NCBI RefSeq assembly: GCF_003696345.1 | Contig: NZ_RFLX01000002.1 | Coordinates: 434,001 to 498,000, forward strand | Direction of reading: 5' to 3' | Length of the DNA: 64,000 bases | Source: Teichococcus wenyumeiae | GTDB taxonomy: Bacteria > Pseudomonadota > Alphaproteobacteria > Acetobacterales > Acetobacteraceae | In this document: piece by piece, positions 1 to 8,410 of the stretch | Position numbering within the stretch: the stretch's first letter is position 1 | Layout: every line of letters begins with the position of its first letter | The notes under the pieces: generated by a model | Databases searched by the model: none | The model's input: the letters and a program-made list of their open reading frames with translations, nothing else | What the model was told of the DNA's origin: nothing | Program-made: the position numbers and the translations under genes

Positions 1-267
1 TATGGCGAGGCCTGCCTGGCGGGGAAGCCGGCGGCCAGCATCGGCGCCTCCCCCGGCGCGGTGGGCACGGCGGCGGCGCAGCAGCAGATGCGGGCCGTGA
101 TGACGGTGCTGGACATGCAGGTGCTGGGGCAGCCGGAGGTCTATATCCAGTTCAAGGAAGGGCTGGTGGACCCGGAGTTCAACATCACCAACGAGGGCAC
201 CAAGGCCTTCCTGACCGGCTTCCTGGGCCGTTTCGCGGGCTGGATCCGGCAGCAGGGCCTGCGCTGA
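1..267 (+). CDS. NAD(P)H-dependent FMN reductase, C-terminal part (5' end outside window)
   Basis: The reading frame is open from base 1 to a TGA at 265-267, so the gene starts upstream of the window and only about 88 residues are visible. The segment [18 protein letters not shown] resembles the substrate/flavin-side loop of the NADPH-dependent FMN reductase family (ChrR/azoreductase type), where an SPG motif is followed by a Gly-Thr and a conserved helix. Such flavodoxin-like enzymes reduce quinones, azo dyes or metals in the cytosol using NAD(P)H. The C-terminus looks complete. The exact substrate cannot be told from this fragment. Confidence 0.75.
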   Translation, partial: YGEACLAGKPAASIGASPGAVGTAAAQQQMRAVMTVLDMQVLGQPEVYIQFKEGLVDPEFNITNEGTKAFLTGFLGRFAGWIRQQGLR

Positions 268-395
268 GGCGCGCCGCCGGGGCGCTTGCATGGCTGGGGG
301 GCGGTGCTGCCGGTTGGCGCATGACGCCCCCTTTTGCTATACGCCCCCACGGACAGCCGGCCCCCGTTCCCGGCGTCGATAAGGATTCCCGCATC

Positions 396-1160
396 ATGGC
401 GCGTCGCCGGCAGCTCTATGAAGGTAAGGCCAAGGTTCTGTTTGAAGGCCCTGAGCCCGGCACGCTGGTGCAGTATTTCAAGGACGACGCCACCGCCGGC
501 AACGGCACCAAGAAGGGCATCATCACCGGCAAGGGCGTGCTGAACAACCGCATCAGCGAGTACCTGATGCTGCGGCTCGGCGAGATCGGCGTGCCCACAC
601 ATTTCATCCGCCGCCTGAACATGCGCGAGCAGCTGATCCGCGAGGTGGAGATCATCCCGCTGGAGGTGGTGGTGCGCAATGTCGCCGCCGGCAGCCTCTC
701 CACGCGCCTGGGCATCCAGGAAGGCACCCGCCTGCCACGCTCCATTGTCGAGTATTACTACAAGAACGACGGCCTCCAGGACCCCATGGTGTCCGAGGAG
801 CACATCACCTGCTTCGGCTGGGCCTCCACCCAGGACCTGGACGACATGGTGGCGCTGACGCTGCGCATCAACGACTTCCTCTGCGGCCTCTTCCTCGGCG
901 TCGGCATCGTGCTGGTGGACTTCAAGCTGGAATTCGGCCGGCTCTACGAGAACGACGAGATGCGCATCGTCCTGGCCGACGAGATCAGCCCGGACAATTG
1001 CCGCCTCTGGGACGCCAAGACCGGCGAGAAGATGGACAAGGACCGCTTCCGCCGCGACATGGGCAAGGTCGAGGAAGCATATCAGGAAGTCGCCTCCCGC
1101 CTCGGCATCACGCCCGAGGCCGGCGTGCGCGACATGAAGGGCCCGGAGGCTATGCAGTGA
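396..1160 (+). CDS. purC: Phosphoribosylaminoimidazole-succinocarboxamide synthase (SAICAR synthetase)
   Basis: The 254-residue product matches the bacterial PurC length. It begins [17 protein letters not shown], carries the family's early YEGKAK nucleotide-binding signature, and later shows the VVRNVAAGS and LVDFKLEFG blocks. The enzyme joins CAIR and aspartate using ATP in step 8 of IMP synthesis. The ATG at 396 was chosen over an upstream in-frame ATG (321) because AAGGA at 381-385 is well spaced and homology begins there. The stop overlaps the purS start by one base (TGATG), so the two genes are translationally coupled. Confidence 0.96.
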   Translation: MARRRQLYEGKAKVLFEGPEPGTLVQYFKDDATAGNGTKKGIITGKGVLNNRISEYLMLRLGEIGVPTHFIRRLNMREQLIREVEIIPLEVVVRNVAAGSLSTRLGIQEGTRLPRSIVEYYYKNDGLQDPMVSEEHITCFGWASTQDLDDMVALTLRINDFLCGLFLGVGIVLVDFKLEFGRLYENDEMRIVLADEISPDNCRLWDAKTGEKMDKDRFRRDMGKVEEAYQEVASRLGITPEAGVRDMKGPEAMQ

Positions 1161-1399
1161 TGAAGGCTTATGTGACGGTCATGCCAAAGAACGGCGTGCT
1201 GGACCCGCAGGGCAAGGCCATCGGCCATGCGCTCGGCACGCTCGGCTTCCAGGGCGTTGGTGAAGTGCGCGCCGGCAAGGTGATCGAGCTGGAACTGGCC
1301 GAGACCGACCCGGCCAAGGCCAAGGCCGCCGCCGAGGACATGGCCCGCCGCCTGCTGGCCAATACCGTCATTGAGTCCTTCAAGGTCGAACTCGCCTGA
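1160..1399 (+). CDS. purS: Phosphoribosylformylglycinamidine synthase subunit PurS
   Basis: This 79-residue protein is the small structural subunit of the three-part FGAM synthase (PurS-PurQ-PurL). It has the typical opening [20 protein letters not shown] and the family's closing pattern with LLANTVIE and FKVEL. It dimerises and bridges the glutaminase PurQ to the synthetase PurL. The start overlaps the purC stop. Its partners lie at 2098 (purQ) and, unusually far away, 6141 (purL). Confidence 0.95.
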   Translation: MKAYVTVMPKNGVLDPQGKAIGHALGTLGFQGVGEVRAGKVIELELAETDPAKAKAAAEDMARRLLANTVIESFKVELA

Positions 1400-1427
1400 A
1401 CGGGCACGGCCGGGGAGGCATGAGCAC

Positions 1428-1676
1428 ATGGTGAAAGCCTCCCTGCTGCTCATGCTGCTGCTGACCGTGCTGATCGGCATGGGCCTGCGCTGGCGCGAGG
1501 ACCGCCTGGGCAACCCCGCCCTGGCGGCCGAGCGCCGCGCCAAGCAGCAGCGCATGGGGCTGGTCGCCCGCGGCAAGGCCGGCATCGACCGCTGGGTCAC
1601 CGCCGCCGCCATCGCCGCCGTGGCCACCATCGTGCTGATCGGCGGCCTGCACTGGATCCGCGTATGGTTCGGATAA
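1428..1676 (+). CDS. Small two-helix membrane protein in the purine cluster
   Basis: The 82-residue ORF has two hydrophobic stretches, residues 3-20 (rich in Leu) and about 53-79, separated by a basic, Arg-rich segment. This predicts an integral membrane protein with a cytosolic or periplasmic loop. I do not recognise the family. The ATG at 1428 follows GGGGAGG (1412-1418); an ATG at 1420 stops after four codons. It sits between purS and purQ and overlaps the next ORF by 13 bases, so it is probably co-transcribed with the purine genes. No function is assigned. Confidence 0.7.
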   Translation: MVKASLLLMLLLTVLIGMGLRWREDRLGNPALAAERRAKQQRMGLVARGKAGIDRWVTAAAIAAVATIVLIGGLHWIRVWFG

Positions 1677-2101
1677 CCCGCAACCTGCTACCCATGCTGG
1701 GGCTGGCCGCCGCGGCCGTCGCCGTGATCGCCATGCTGCCCGGGCGTGAGCCCGGCCTGCCGCGCATCCATTCCGGCGCCAATTCCCCCGCCGCCACCCT
1801 GGCCGGCCCGCTGGCCAACCTCTGCCACGGCTGGGGCAACGCCCGGAAGGACTGCGCCGCCTTTGTCGGCCACTTCATCACCGGCCTGTCCCAGCGCAAC
1901 CCGGCCCTCGGCCTCTGCCTGCCGCCCCCGGCGCCGCTGGCGGAATGGGCCGCCCTGGCGCTGAAGGACACCCCCGCCGACGCCCCCTGGGCCCCGGTGC
2001 TGGAAACCGCCCTGACCACCAGCCGCACGGCACCGCCCCTGCCCTGCGCGCCCACACCCTCCCCCGACGCCGCCCCTGCAACGGAGGCCCGCCCGACATG
2101 A
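1664..2101 (+). CDS. Exported hypothetical protein, Rap1a/Tai-like cysteine pattern
   Basis: The 145-residue protein starts with [18 protein letters not shown] and a hydrophobic segment that looks like a signal peptide or anchor. The mature part has spaced cysteines: a Cys before an aromatic/Gly-rich helix, then [16 protein letters not shown], and a late LPC. This resembles the pattern in Rap1a/Tai-type small secreted proteins, which is an inference from pattern only. The tail is Pro/Ala/Thr rich. It overlaps both the preceding membrane protein and purQ (ATGA at 2098-2101), so it is part of the purine transcript although nothing links it to purine chemistry. Confidence 0.6.
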   Translation: MVRITRNLLPMLGLAAAAVAVIAMLPGREPGLPRIHSGANSPAATLAGPLANLCHGWGNARKDCAAFVGHFITGLSQRNPALGLCLPPPAPLAEWAALALKDTPADAPWAPVLETALTTSRTAPPLPCAPTPSPDAAPATEARPT

Positions 2102-2796
2102 ACGCCGCCATCATCATCTTCCCCGGCACCAACCGGGAACGCGACATGGCCATCGCCCTGCAGAAGGCCAGCGGCCGCAAGCCCGCCATGGTCTTCCACA
2201 CGGAAACCAGCCTGCCCGCCGGCACCGACCTCGTGGTGCTGCCCGGTGGCTTCTCCCACGGCGACTACCTGCGCTGCGGCGCCATGGCCGCACGCTCCCC
2301 CATCATGTCCGCCATCCATGACCACGCGGCGCGCGGCGGCCATATCCTCGGCGTCTGCAACGGCTTCCAGATCCTGGCCGAATCCGGCCTGCTGCCCGGC
2401 GCCCTGCTGCGCAACGCCTCCCTCCGCTTCCTCTCCATGGACTGCAACCTGCGGGTGGAGCGCACCGACACCCCCTTCACCAGCCAGTGGCAGCAGGGCG
2501 AGGTCTTCCGCGCCCCCATGGCCCATGGCGACGGCAACTACTTCGCCGACGACGCCACCCTGGACCGCCTTGAAGGCGAAGGCCGCGTGGTCTTCCGCTA
2601 CGTGGACGCCGAAGGCCAGCCCACCGAGGCCGCCAACCGCAACGGCGCCCGCAACAACATCGCCGGCATCGTCTCCGACAACCGCCGCATCCTCGGCATG
2701 ATGCCGCATCCCGAGGACCTGGTGGACCCGCTGATGGGCGGCGAGGACGGCCTGCCGCTCTTCCGCTCCATCACCGAAACCCTCGCCACCGCCTGA
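2098..2796 (+). CDS. purQ: Phosphoribosylformylglycinamidine synthase, glutamine amidotransferase subunit
   Basis: This is a class I glutamine amidotransferase of 232 residues. The nucleophile elbow GVCNGFQ places the catalytic Cys at residue 87, and MMPHPED near the C-terminus supplies the His/Glu of the triad. FPGTNRERD at the N-terminus and [12 protein letters not shown] are PurQ signatures. It releases ammonia from glutamine for PurL. The ATG overlaps the preceding stop. A GC-rich hairpin follows at 2805, and its partner purL lies 3.3 kb downstream rather than adjacent. Confidence 0.96.
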   Translation: MNAAIIIFPGTNRERDMAIALQKASGRKPAMVFHTETSLPAGTDLVVLPGGFSHGDYLRCGAMAARSPIMSAIHDHAARGGHILGVCNGFQILAESGLLPGALLRNASLRFLSMDCNLRVERTDTPFTSQWQQGEVFRAPMAHGDGNYFADDATLDRLEGEGRVVFRYVDAEGQPTEAANRNGARNNIAGIVSDNRRILGMMPHPEDLVDPLMGGEDGLPLFRSITETLATA

Positions 2797-2804
2797 CCGC
2801 CGCC

Positions 2805-2829
2805 GCGCCCCCGCCACCACCGGGGGCGC
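2805..2829 (+). terminator. GC-rich hairpin after purQ
   Basis: GCGCCCCC (2805-2812) pairs perfectly with GGGGGCGC (2822-2829) across a 9-base loop, nine bases after the purQ stop. There is no T-run, so it may act as a pause or 3'-end stabiliser, or as a Rho-assisted end, rather than a classical intrinsic terminator. It suggests that the first purine transcript ends here. Confidence 0.4.
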
Positions 2830-2950
2830 GCCCACCGCACACGTCTTGGTGCGAAGCGCGCGGCAGATGAAACAAGTGTCATCCCTAACGGTTATGCCCA
2901 CGCCGCCTGATCATCGGGCGTGTTGAACAGAACCGTTGAAAGGACGACCC

Positions 2951-3031
2951 ATGCCGCTGCTCCTCTGGTTCCTCGGCGTCCCGGGCATCATCGTCATCCT
3001 GCTCTGGGTCACCGGCATCATCGGCTTCTAA
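2951..3031 (+). CDS. 26-residue hydrophobic membrane peptide
   Basis: The ORF encodes 26 residues beginning MPLLLWFLGVPG and ending in VTGIIGF, almost entirely hydrophobic, so one transmembrane helix. GAAAGGA (2938-2944) lies seven bases before the ATG, a strong ribosome binding site for such a short frame. A perfect 11-bp stem-loop starts 10 bases after the stop. Site and spacing argue that it is translated. The family is not certain; it resembles the very small single-helix proteins common in proteobacteria. No function is known from sequence. Confidence 0.6.
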   Translation: MPLLLWFLGVPGIIVILLWVTGIIGF

Positions 3032-3040
3032 GGCCAGCCC

Positions 3041-3068
3041 GCCGCGCCGGCCCCACCGCCGGCGCGGC
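3041..3068. terminator. Bidirectional terminator-like stem-loop between convergent genes
   Basis: GCCGCGCCGGC (3041-3051) and GCCGGCGCGGC (3058-3068) form an 11-bp perfect stem with a 6-base loop. It lies between the 26-residue peptide on the plus strand and the 3' end of the dehydrogenase on the minus strand, the expected place for a shared terminator. No flanking T-run is present on either side. Confidence 0.5.
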
Positions 3069-3074
3069 ACCCCC

Positions 3075-4145
3075 TCAGCGCCCCGCATCCTCCCGCGCCA
3101 TGCGCGCCCGCACGCCGCCCTCCACGCCCACCGGCACCCCCTGCTCGATCGGCTGGTAGATCGCGCCGACCCGGTCCGGCGCCACCGGCGCCGATGCCAT
3201 GCTGCCGTGATAGGCATCCGCCCCCAGCCGCTCCACCAGCGCCGGCAACACCTGGTGCCCCAGCACCGCCGCCTCCGCCTTGAAGCCCACCGGAATCTCC
3301 CGCCGCGGCCACAGCGCGGCATGGATCACGGCATCCACCGTATCCTCCGGCCCATCCATCGGCCGGATGCGCGGGGAACGGCCGCTGTAATTCGCCGCCA
3401 CCTCCCACCACGGCGTGTCGATGCCCCAGGGCAGCACCGTCGCCACCTGGATGCGCGGCTGCCCCGCCAGCCGCAGCTCCTGCCGCAACGCATTGCTCAG
3501 CCCCAGAATGGCATGCTTCGTCGCCGCGTAACTGGCCTGATACGGCATGGCCAGGTGGCTCTCGATCGAGCCCACATTCACCAGCACCCCATGCCCCTGC
3601 GCGCGGAACTGCCGCAACGCCGCATGGCTGCCATAGATCACGCCCTTCAGGTTCACATCCACCGTGCGGGCATGGTCCTCCACCGGCACGTCCTCGAACC
3701 GCCCCAGCACGCCAATGCCCGCATTGTTCACCCAGGCATCGATATGCCCGAAGCGCCCCACCGCAGCCTCCGCCAGCCGGCGCACCGCATCGGGGTCCGA
3801 CACATCGGTCTGCACCACCAGCGCCTGCCCGCCCGCCGCCCGCACCTCGGCCGCCACCTCTTCGAGCACCGCCGCCCGCCGCGCCGCCAGCACCACGCTG
3901 GCGCCATAACCGCCCAGCTTCACCGCCACCCCGCGCCCCAAGCCGCTGGAAGCCCCGGTGACGACAAACACCCGCCCCGCCACCTTCCGCTGCCCCTCCT
4001 GCGCCGAAAGCGCACCCCCCGCCGCGCAGCCGGAGAGCACAAAAGCCCCCACCGCCAGCACGGCCAGCGGCGCCGCCAGGGGCGCCAGCGGCAGCAACGG
4101 CAACAAGGACAGCAACCCAGGGCCGGAACGGGAATGAGACGTCAT
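3075..4145 (-). CDS. Short-chain dehydrogenase/reductase with lipoprotein-like N-terminus
   Basis: The 356-residue protein has a classical SDR core: TGASSGLG cofactor loop (residues 63-70), NNAG (140-143), catalytic Ser about 193, and YAATK giving Tyr206 and Lys210. These predict NAD(P)-dependent alcohol/ketone oxidoreduction. The N-terminus is odd: a long hydrophobic stretch (about residues 11-36) ends in LSGC with Cys40, resembling a lipobox. An SDR needs a cytosolic cofactor, so export would be surprising; the segment may only anchor the enzyme to the membrane. The C-terminal extension after residue 240 contains WGIDTPWWE. It is oriented against the purine genes. Confidence 0.85.
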   Translation of the reverse strand: MTSHSRSGPGLLSLLPLLPLAPLAAPLAVLAVGAFVLSGCAAGGALSAQEGQRKVAGRVFVVTGASSGLGRGVAVKLGGYGASVVLAARRAAVLEEVAAEVRAAGGQALVVQTDVSDPDAVRRLAEAAVGRFGHIDAWVNNAGIGVLGRFEDVPVEDHARTVDVNLKGVIYGSHAALRQFRAQGHGVLVNVGSIESHLAMPYQASYAATKHAILGLSNALRQELRLAGQPRIQVATVLPWGIDTPWWEVAANYSGRSPRIRPMDGPEDTVDAVIHAALWPRREIPVGFKAEAAVLGHQVLPALVERLGADAYHGSMASAPVAPDRVGAIYQPIEQGVPVGVEGGVRARMAREDAGR

Positions 4146-4286
4146 GGGCGCGCGATCCTTCCTCGATCAGCCCCCGCGAGAGCAGGGGCACCGGATCACA
4201 GCTAGGCCCACCCGCCCGTTGCGCTAGGCGCGCCGCCGGTCACAGGGCGCGGCGCGGGCGGGGATGGAAGGTAGCGCGGGTGGCCT

Positions 4287-4333
4287 TGCAGGGGCTCTGC
4301 CCCTGCACCCCGGCAGGAACCTTAGGTTCCTGC
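4287..4333. repeat. Two-hairpin repeat element at the border of the AT-rich island
   Basis: Two perfect stem-loops stand side by side: TGCAGGGGC (4287-4295) with GCCCCTGCA (4299-4307), and GCAGGAACC (4313-4321) with GGTTCCTGC (4325-4333), each with a 3-base loop. The architecture matches the REP-like elements at 44893, 45066, 59850 and 60046, though the bases differ in the second hairpin. It lies 23 bases before the AT-rich island begins, so it marks one border. Confidence 0.6.
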
Positions 4334-4355
4334 ACCTCCCTTCAGTTTAGATACT

Positions 4356-4592
4356 TTAATCGATTAGGCTGTGATAACGACCCACAGATATAGCAGCTTC
4401 AATAAAGCGCTTTGCTGTAGCACGATCCATGAGGATCGTTTTTTCATCGAACCTGATATAGACGCTATCTTCTCCGATCCCAGCAGGAACCGAACATCCT
4501 GCGTAAAATGAGGATCTTCCAATTTCAATTTCAGCAGTAACTTCTCCTCCTTGATCTTGAACGATTTCTTCAAAATACATTGTGGTTGCCAT
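4356..4592 (-). CDS. Small hypothetical protein of the AT-rich cassette
   Basis: The 78-residue product (MATTMYFEE...) alternates hydrophobic and polar residues in a way that suggests beta strands, then has a helix (RATAKRFIEAA). I do not recognise it. The ATG at 4592 is preferred because AGGAAT lies at 4599-4604 on the coding strand. A TTG at 4610 would overlap the upstream stop as TTGA but lacks such a site. It is downstream of, and almost overlaps, the 275-residue protein, and shares its low GC content. The pair is therefore likely one transcription unit acquired together. It could be a partner or immunity-type protein; that is speculation. Confidence 0.65.
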   Translation of the reverse strand: MATTMYFEEIVQDQGGEVTAEIEIGRSSFYAGCSVPAGIGEDSVYIRFDEKTILMDRATAKRFIEAAISVGRYHSLID

Positions 4593-4606
4593 TAATCTAT
4601 TCCTGA

Positions 4607-5434
4607 TCAAATACCCAACGAACTAGTAACAATTGCAGTAAGAACTCCCGCTGCGACCTCCTTAGCGGGTCCGCTTATGGCCCCAAATATTCTCTGATAA
4701 ATAGGTTTAGCTGATGCCATATCTCCGGAGCTTGCTTTGGACACCATATCAACCACTTGCGATTTCATTGCAGCATCCACCGAAACCCCTTCGCTCGACA
4801 GAAGCTCTACCAAGTAATTAACAGTATCATTTTGATCATTTACATCGAAATTTAATGTTTGAGACACTTTTTTACCAACACCAATGGGAGATTGGTAAAA
4901 ATGCCCTCCTGTGATGGTTACATTTTGCCTCGGAGCCGGATCAGACTTTACTGATTTTTTCTTGTCTTCAGACACAATGTTATAGCCTTCTTCTTTTAAA
5001 TATATATATTCTCTTAAACTAAAAAGAGACAATATAAATACAGAAGATCCAGGTTCATTGTCGTACATCTTCATTGGCCCCGTCCCAACAAGGCCCCGAT
5101 CCTCAAGACTCTTTAACGCAAGGTCGTAATCAACCCGCGAGATTCGGCCATCACTTAGAAATTCATCCTGCAGTTCTTCCATGCTCACACCAACATAGCC
5201 ATCCAACAACTCTGAAGTTGTTCTTTTTTTACTTATGAATTCATTCTTTAGGATGGCTAAAATTTCAAGCGAAAGCTCACTTAAAGGGCCGCTAGGTTTC
5301 GGTTTCTTCGCCACAGCCTTGTCTCTCCGGGATTCACTAATACGAAACCAGCTATCCGTGTCCACCAAACGAATCGGAATGCCTTCAACGATTAAGTTTG
5401 CCTTTTTTGACCCGATATTAAAGCGGCAACGCAT
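4607..5434 (-). CDS. Hypothetical protein, winged-helix-like N-terminal half and glycine-linker/helical C-terminal half (AT-rich cassette)
   Basis: The 275-residue protein is encoded in strongly AT-rich DNA (4981-5040 has 11 G/C in 60 bases), unlike every neighbour. Residues about 50-150 look like a winged-helix region: helices, then YDLALKSLEDRGLV with an aromatic wing. Near residue 180 is a short strand/glycine segment, NVTITGGHFYQSPIG, ending in a Ser-Gln, then an acidic helical region and a C-terminus ending VAAGVLTAIVTSSLGI that could be membrane-active or buried. Similar glycine/SQ linkers occur in abortive-infection-type and effector-associated proteins, which is inference only. TTG at 5437 precedes ATG 5434; the ATG is preferred. 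Confidence 0.7.
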   Translation of the reverse strand: MRCRFNIGSKKANLIVEGIPIRLVDTDSWFRISESRRDKAVAKKPKPSGPLSELSLEILAILKNEFISKKRTTSELLDGYVGVSMEELQDEFLSDGRISRVDYDLALKSLEDRGLVGTGPMKMYDNEPGSSVFILSLFSLREYIYLKEEGYNIVSEDKKKSVKSDPAPRQNVTITGGHFYQSPIGVGKKVSQTLNFDVNDQNDTVNYLVELLSSEGVSVDAAMKSQVVDMVSKASSGDMASAKPIYQRIFGAISGPAKEVAAGVLTAIVTSSLGI

Positions 5435-5505
5435 CAAATTTTCGTAGGAAAACTTGCCTATGTTAGGAGCTTACGCTATGCATTGACTGCTAAGGAGGTG
5501 CGCGC

Positions 5506-6081
5506 ATGGCAATCCATAATTCTAATATATCAAACCCCCAATGGTCTGCCCTCCTCCCGCACCTCCTCCCCGGCGCACCCCAAGGCCGCCGCCTGGAGGA
5601 ACACCGCGAGCGGATGGAAGCCATCTTCTTCATCGCCACCTCCACCCTCCCGTGGCGCGCGCTCCCCGCGTGCTACGGCAAGGCAGATACCGTCTCCCGC
5701 TACTTCCGCCGCCTCACCCATGCCGGACTCTGGCAGAAGCTGCTGCACGCGCTGGCGGAAGCCGCGCCCAACCATCCGCTGCGGCAGCTTGAGGAAAAAA
5801 TTCTCCGCGCCTGCCGCCGCGCGCACCGCATCCTTGGCCTGCCCTTTCTCGTGCTCATACGCCGCCTCAACCTGCGCCGCGCCCTGCCCGGCCCGCCCTG
5901 GCTGCTGCCCAATCCGCTTTTGTCCGAAACCTTGGCTGGCGTAAAAATCGCCCCGCCGCCATCGGGCGAATACGGGCACAAAACGCGCCATGCCCGCCTG
6001 CTGGCCGCCTTGCGGCGCCTGCACCGGGATGCCGCCGGGCGCCGCCGCATCCCCCGCTCCGTCCGTCTGGCCTGGGCATGA
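5506..6081 (+). CDS. IS5-type transposase N-terminal-domain-like protein (possible remnant or domesticated ORF)
   Basis: The 191-residue ORF carries the pattern of the small N-terminal domain of IS5/IS4-type transposases (DUF4096-like): W..LLP.LLP, then an Arg/Glu-rich helix, [20 protein letters not shown], then FRRL...GLWQKLL. The DDE catalytic domain is absent: after residue 100 the sequence is Arg/Leu rich and unlike a nuclease core. AAGGAGG (5492-5498) is a near-perfect ribosome binding site seven bases before the ATG, and GC content is back to chromosomal level. It directly abuts purL; its stop overlaps an upstream in-frame ATG of purL (6078). It may be a truncated IS or a retained gene. 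Confidence 0.6.
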   Translation: MAIHNSNISNPQWSALLPHLLPGAPQGRRLEEHRERMEAIFFIATSTLPWRALPACYGKADTVSRYFRRLTHAGLWQKLLHALAEAAPNHPLRQLEEKILRACRRAHRILGLPFLVLIRRLNLRRALPGPPWLLPNPLLSETLAGVKIAPPPSGEYGHKTRHARLLAALRRLHRDAAGRRRIPRSVRLAWA

Positions 6082-6140
6082 ACCCCGCCATGCCAAAACC
6101 ACCCCTGGACAACGGGCGCGCGGGTGTTGACAAGGCAGGC

Positions 6141-8348
6141 ATGTCGACGCCCGTCCTCCTCGCCCCCGACCGCGCCAAGCAACTCGCCGCCGAATTCGGC
6201 CTGAAGCCGGATGAGTATGAGCGTGCCCTGGCCATCCTCGGCCGCACTCCGTCGCTGACGGAGCTTGGCATCTTCTCGGTCATGTGGTCCGAGCACTGCT
6301 CCTACAAGTCCAGCCGCTACTGGCTGAAGCAGTTGCCCACCAAGGCCCCCTGGGTCATCCACGGCCCGGGTGAGAATGCGGGCGTCATCGATATCGGTGA
6401 AGGCCTGGCCGCCATCTTCAAGATGGAAAGCCACAACCACCCCTCCTTTATCGAGCCCTACCAGGGCGCCGCCACCGGCGTCGGCGGCATCCTGCGCGAT
6501 GTCTTCACCATGGGCGCCCGCCCCATCGCCAACCTCAACGCGCTCCGCTTCGGTGACCCCTCGCTGCCCAAGACGCAGCAGGTGCTGGATGGCGTGGTGC
6601 GCGGCATCGGCGGCTACGGCAACTGCGTCGGCGTCCCCACCGTGGGCGGCGAGGTCAATTTCCACCCGGCCTACAACGGCAACCCGCTGGTCAATGCCAT
6701 GACCGTGGGCATCGCCCCCAAGGACCGCATTTTTCTCAGTGCCGCCGCCGGCATCGGCAATTCCGTGGTCTATGTGGGTTCCAAGACGGGCCGTGACGGC
6801 ATCCACGGCGCCACCATGTCCTCCGCCGAGTTCAGCGCGGATTCCGAGGAAAAGCGCCCCACTGTCCAGGTCGGCGACCCCTATTCGGAAAAGCTGCTGA
6901 TCGAGGCCTGCATGGAACTGATGGCGACCGACGTCATCGTCGCCATCCAGGACATGGGCGCCGCCGGCCTGACCTCCTCCTCCGTGGAGATGGCCGGCAA
7001 GGGCGGCGTCGGCATCGAGCTGAACATGGAGCTGGTGCCGCAGCGTGAGGAAGGCATGTCGGCCTACGAGATGATGCTCTCGGAAAGCCAGGAACGCATG
7101 CTGATGATCCTGAAGCCGGGCCAGGAGCACATCGCCGAGGCCATCTTCCGCAAGTGGGAGCTGGATTTCGCCGTCATCGGCCACCTGACCGACACCGGCC
7201 ACATCGTCATCAAGCACAATGGCGAGCTGGAAGCCGACATCCCCCTCGCGCCCCTGGAATCCGAGGCCCCCCTCTACCAGCGCCCGACGGCCGAGACCCC
7301 CAAGCAGCCCATCCTGAACCACGCCGACATCCCCAGCCCCATGGGCATCGGGGAGGCACTGGTAAAACTGGTCGGCTCCCCCGACCTCTGCTCCCGCCGC
7401 TGGATCTGGGACCAGTATGACAGCACCGTCGGCGGCCAGACCGTGAAGCGCCCCGGCGCCGCCGATGCCGCCATCGTGCGGCTGGAGGACACCAACCGCG
7501 CCCTCGCCATGACCACCGACGTCACCCCCCGCTACTGCGCGGCGGACCCGGAGGAAGGCGGCAAGCAGGCGGTGGCCGAGGCCTGGCGCAACATCACCGC
7601 CACCGGCGCCAGGCCACTGGCGATCACGGACAACATGAACTTCGGCAACCCCGAGAAGCCGGAGATCATGGGCCAGTTCGCCGCCGCCGTGCGCGGCATG
7701 GGCGCGGCCTGCCTCGCGCTGGACTTCCCGGTCGTCTCCGGCAACGTCTCCCTTTACAACGAGACGGAAGGCAAGGGCATCCTGCCTACCCCCGCCATCG
7801 GCGGCGTGGGCGTGATCGAGGATGTCTCCAAGGCCATCGGCTACGCGCTGAAGGAAGGCCAGGAGCTGGTGCTGGTGGGCGAGACCGCCGGCTGGCTCGG
7901 CCAGTCCCTCTGGCTGCGCGAGATCGTGGGCCGGGAGGAGGGCGCCCCCCCGCCGGTGGACCTCGCCGCCGAGCGCCGCACCGGCGACTTCATCCGCGAG
8001 AACATCCTCTCCGGCCGCATCCAGGCCTGCCACGACCTGGCGGATGGCGGGCTGCTGGTGGCCCTGGCGGAAATGGCGATGGAGGGCGAGACCGGCATCA
8101 CCCTGGCCGCCGCCCCGCAGACCACCCCCGCCCATGCCTTCTGGTTCGGTGAGGACCAGGGCCGCTACGTGGTCGCCACCGCCGATGCCACTGCCTTCAT
8201 CCAGGCGGCCAAGGCGGCGGGCCTCCCCGCCACGCGCATCGGCCGCAGTGGCGGCAAGGCCTTGGTTCTGCCGGGTGGCGAGTCCATATCGCTGGATGAC
8301 CTCCACGCCGCGCATGAAGCCTTCCTGCCGGCGCTGATGGCCCGCTAA
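6141..8348 (+). CDS. purL: Phosphoribosylformylglycinamidine synthase, synthetase subunit
   Basis: The 735-residue small-type PurL uses ATP and ammonia from PurQ to convert FGAR to FGAM. It shows the expected [10 protein letters not shown] (catalytic His), [19 protein letters not shown] and a C-terminal AIRS-like half with [15 protein letters not shown] 6141 ([14 protein letters not shown]) matches the usual PurL start; ATGs at 6078 and 6090 lie in frame upstream and would add residues of unusual composition. It is separated from purQ by an island, so it likely has its own promoter or depends on readthrough from the ORF at 5506. Confidence 0.96.
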   Translation: MSTPVLLAPDRAKQLAAEFGLKPDEYERALAILGRTPSLTELGIFSVMWSEHCSYKSSRYWLKQLPTKAPWVIHGPGENAGVIDIGEGLAAIFKMESHNHPSFIEPYQGAATGVGGILRDVFTMGARPIANLNALRFGDPSLPKTQQVLDGVVRGIGGYGNCVGVPTVGGEVNFHPAYNGNPLVNAMTVGIAPKDRIFLSAAAGIGNSVVYVGSKTGRDGIHGATMSSAEFSADSEEKRPTVQVGDPYSEKLLIEACMELMATDVIVAIQDMGAAGLTSSSVEMAGKGGVGIELNMELVPQREEGMSAYEMMLSESQERMLMILKPGQEHIAEAIFRKWELDFAVIGHLTDTGHIVIKHNGELEADIPLAPLESEAPLYQRPTAETPKQPILNHADIPSPMGIGEALVKLVGSPDLCSRRWIWDQYDSTVGGQTVKRPGAADAAIVRLEDTNRALAMTTDVTPRYCAADPEEGGKQAVAEAWRNITATGARPLAITDNMNFGNPEKPEIMGQFAAAVRGMGAACLALDFPVVSGNVSLYNETEGKGILPTPAIGGVGVIEDVSKAIGYALKEGQELVLVGETAGWLGQSLWLREIVGREEGAPPPVDLAAERRTGDFIRENILSGRIQACHDLADGGLLVALAEMAMEGETGITLAAAPQTTPAHAFWFGEDQGRYVVATADATAFIQAAKAAGLPATRIGRSGGKALVLPGGESISLDDLHAAHEAFLPALMAR

Positions 8349-8410
8349 CATGGAACCCGGTGGGCAGTCCCCGCACTGCCCGCCCCCCTGCTCTGGAGTG
8401 GAAGCGCACG

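Noticed and set aside
5700-8351. A long minus-strand frame opposite purL
   Set aside because: PurL on the plus strand has all family motifs; the opposite frame gives a Gly/Ala/His-rich unlikely protein.
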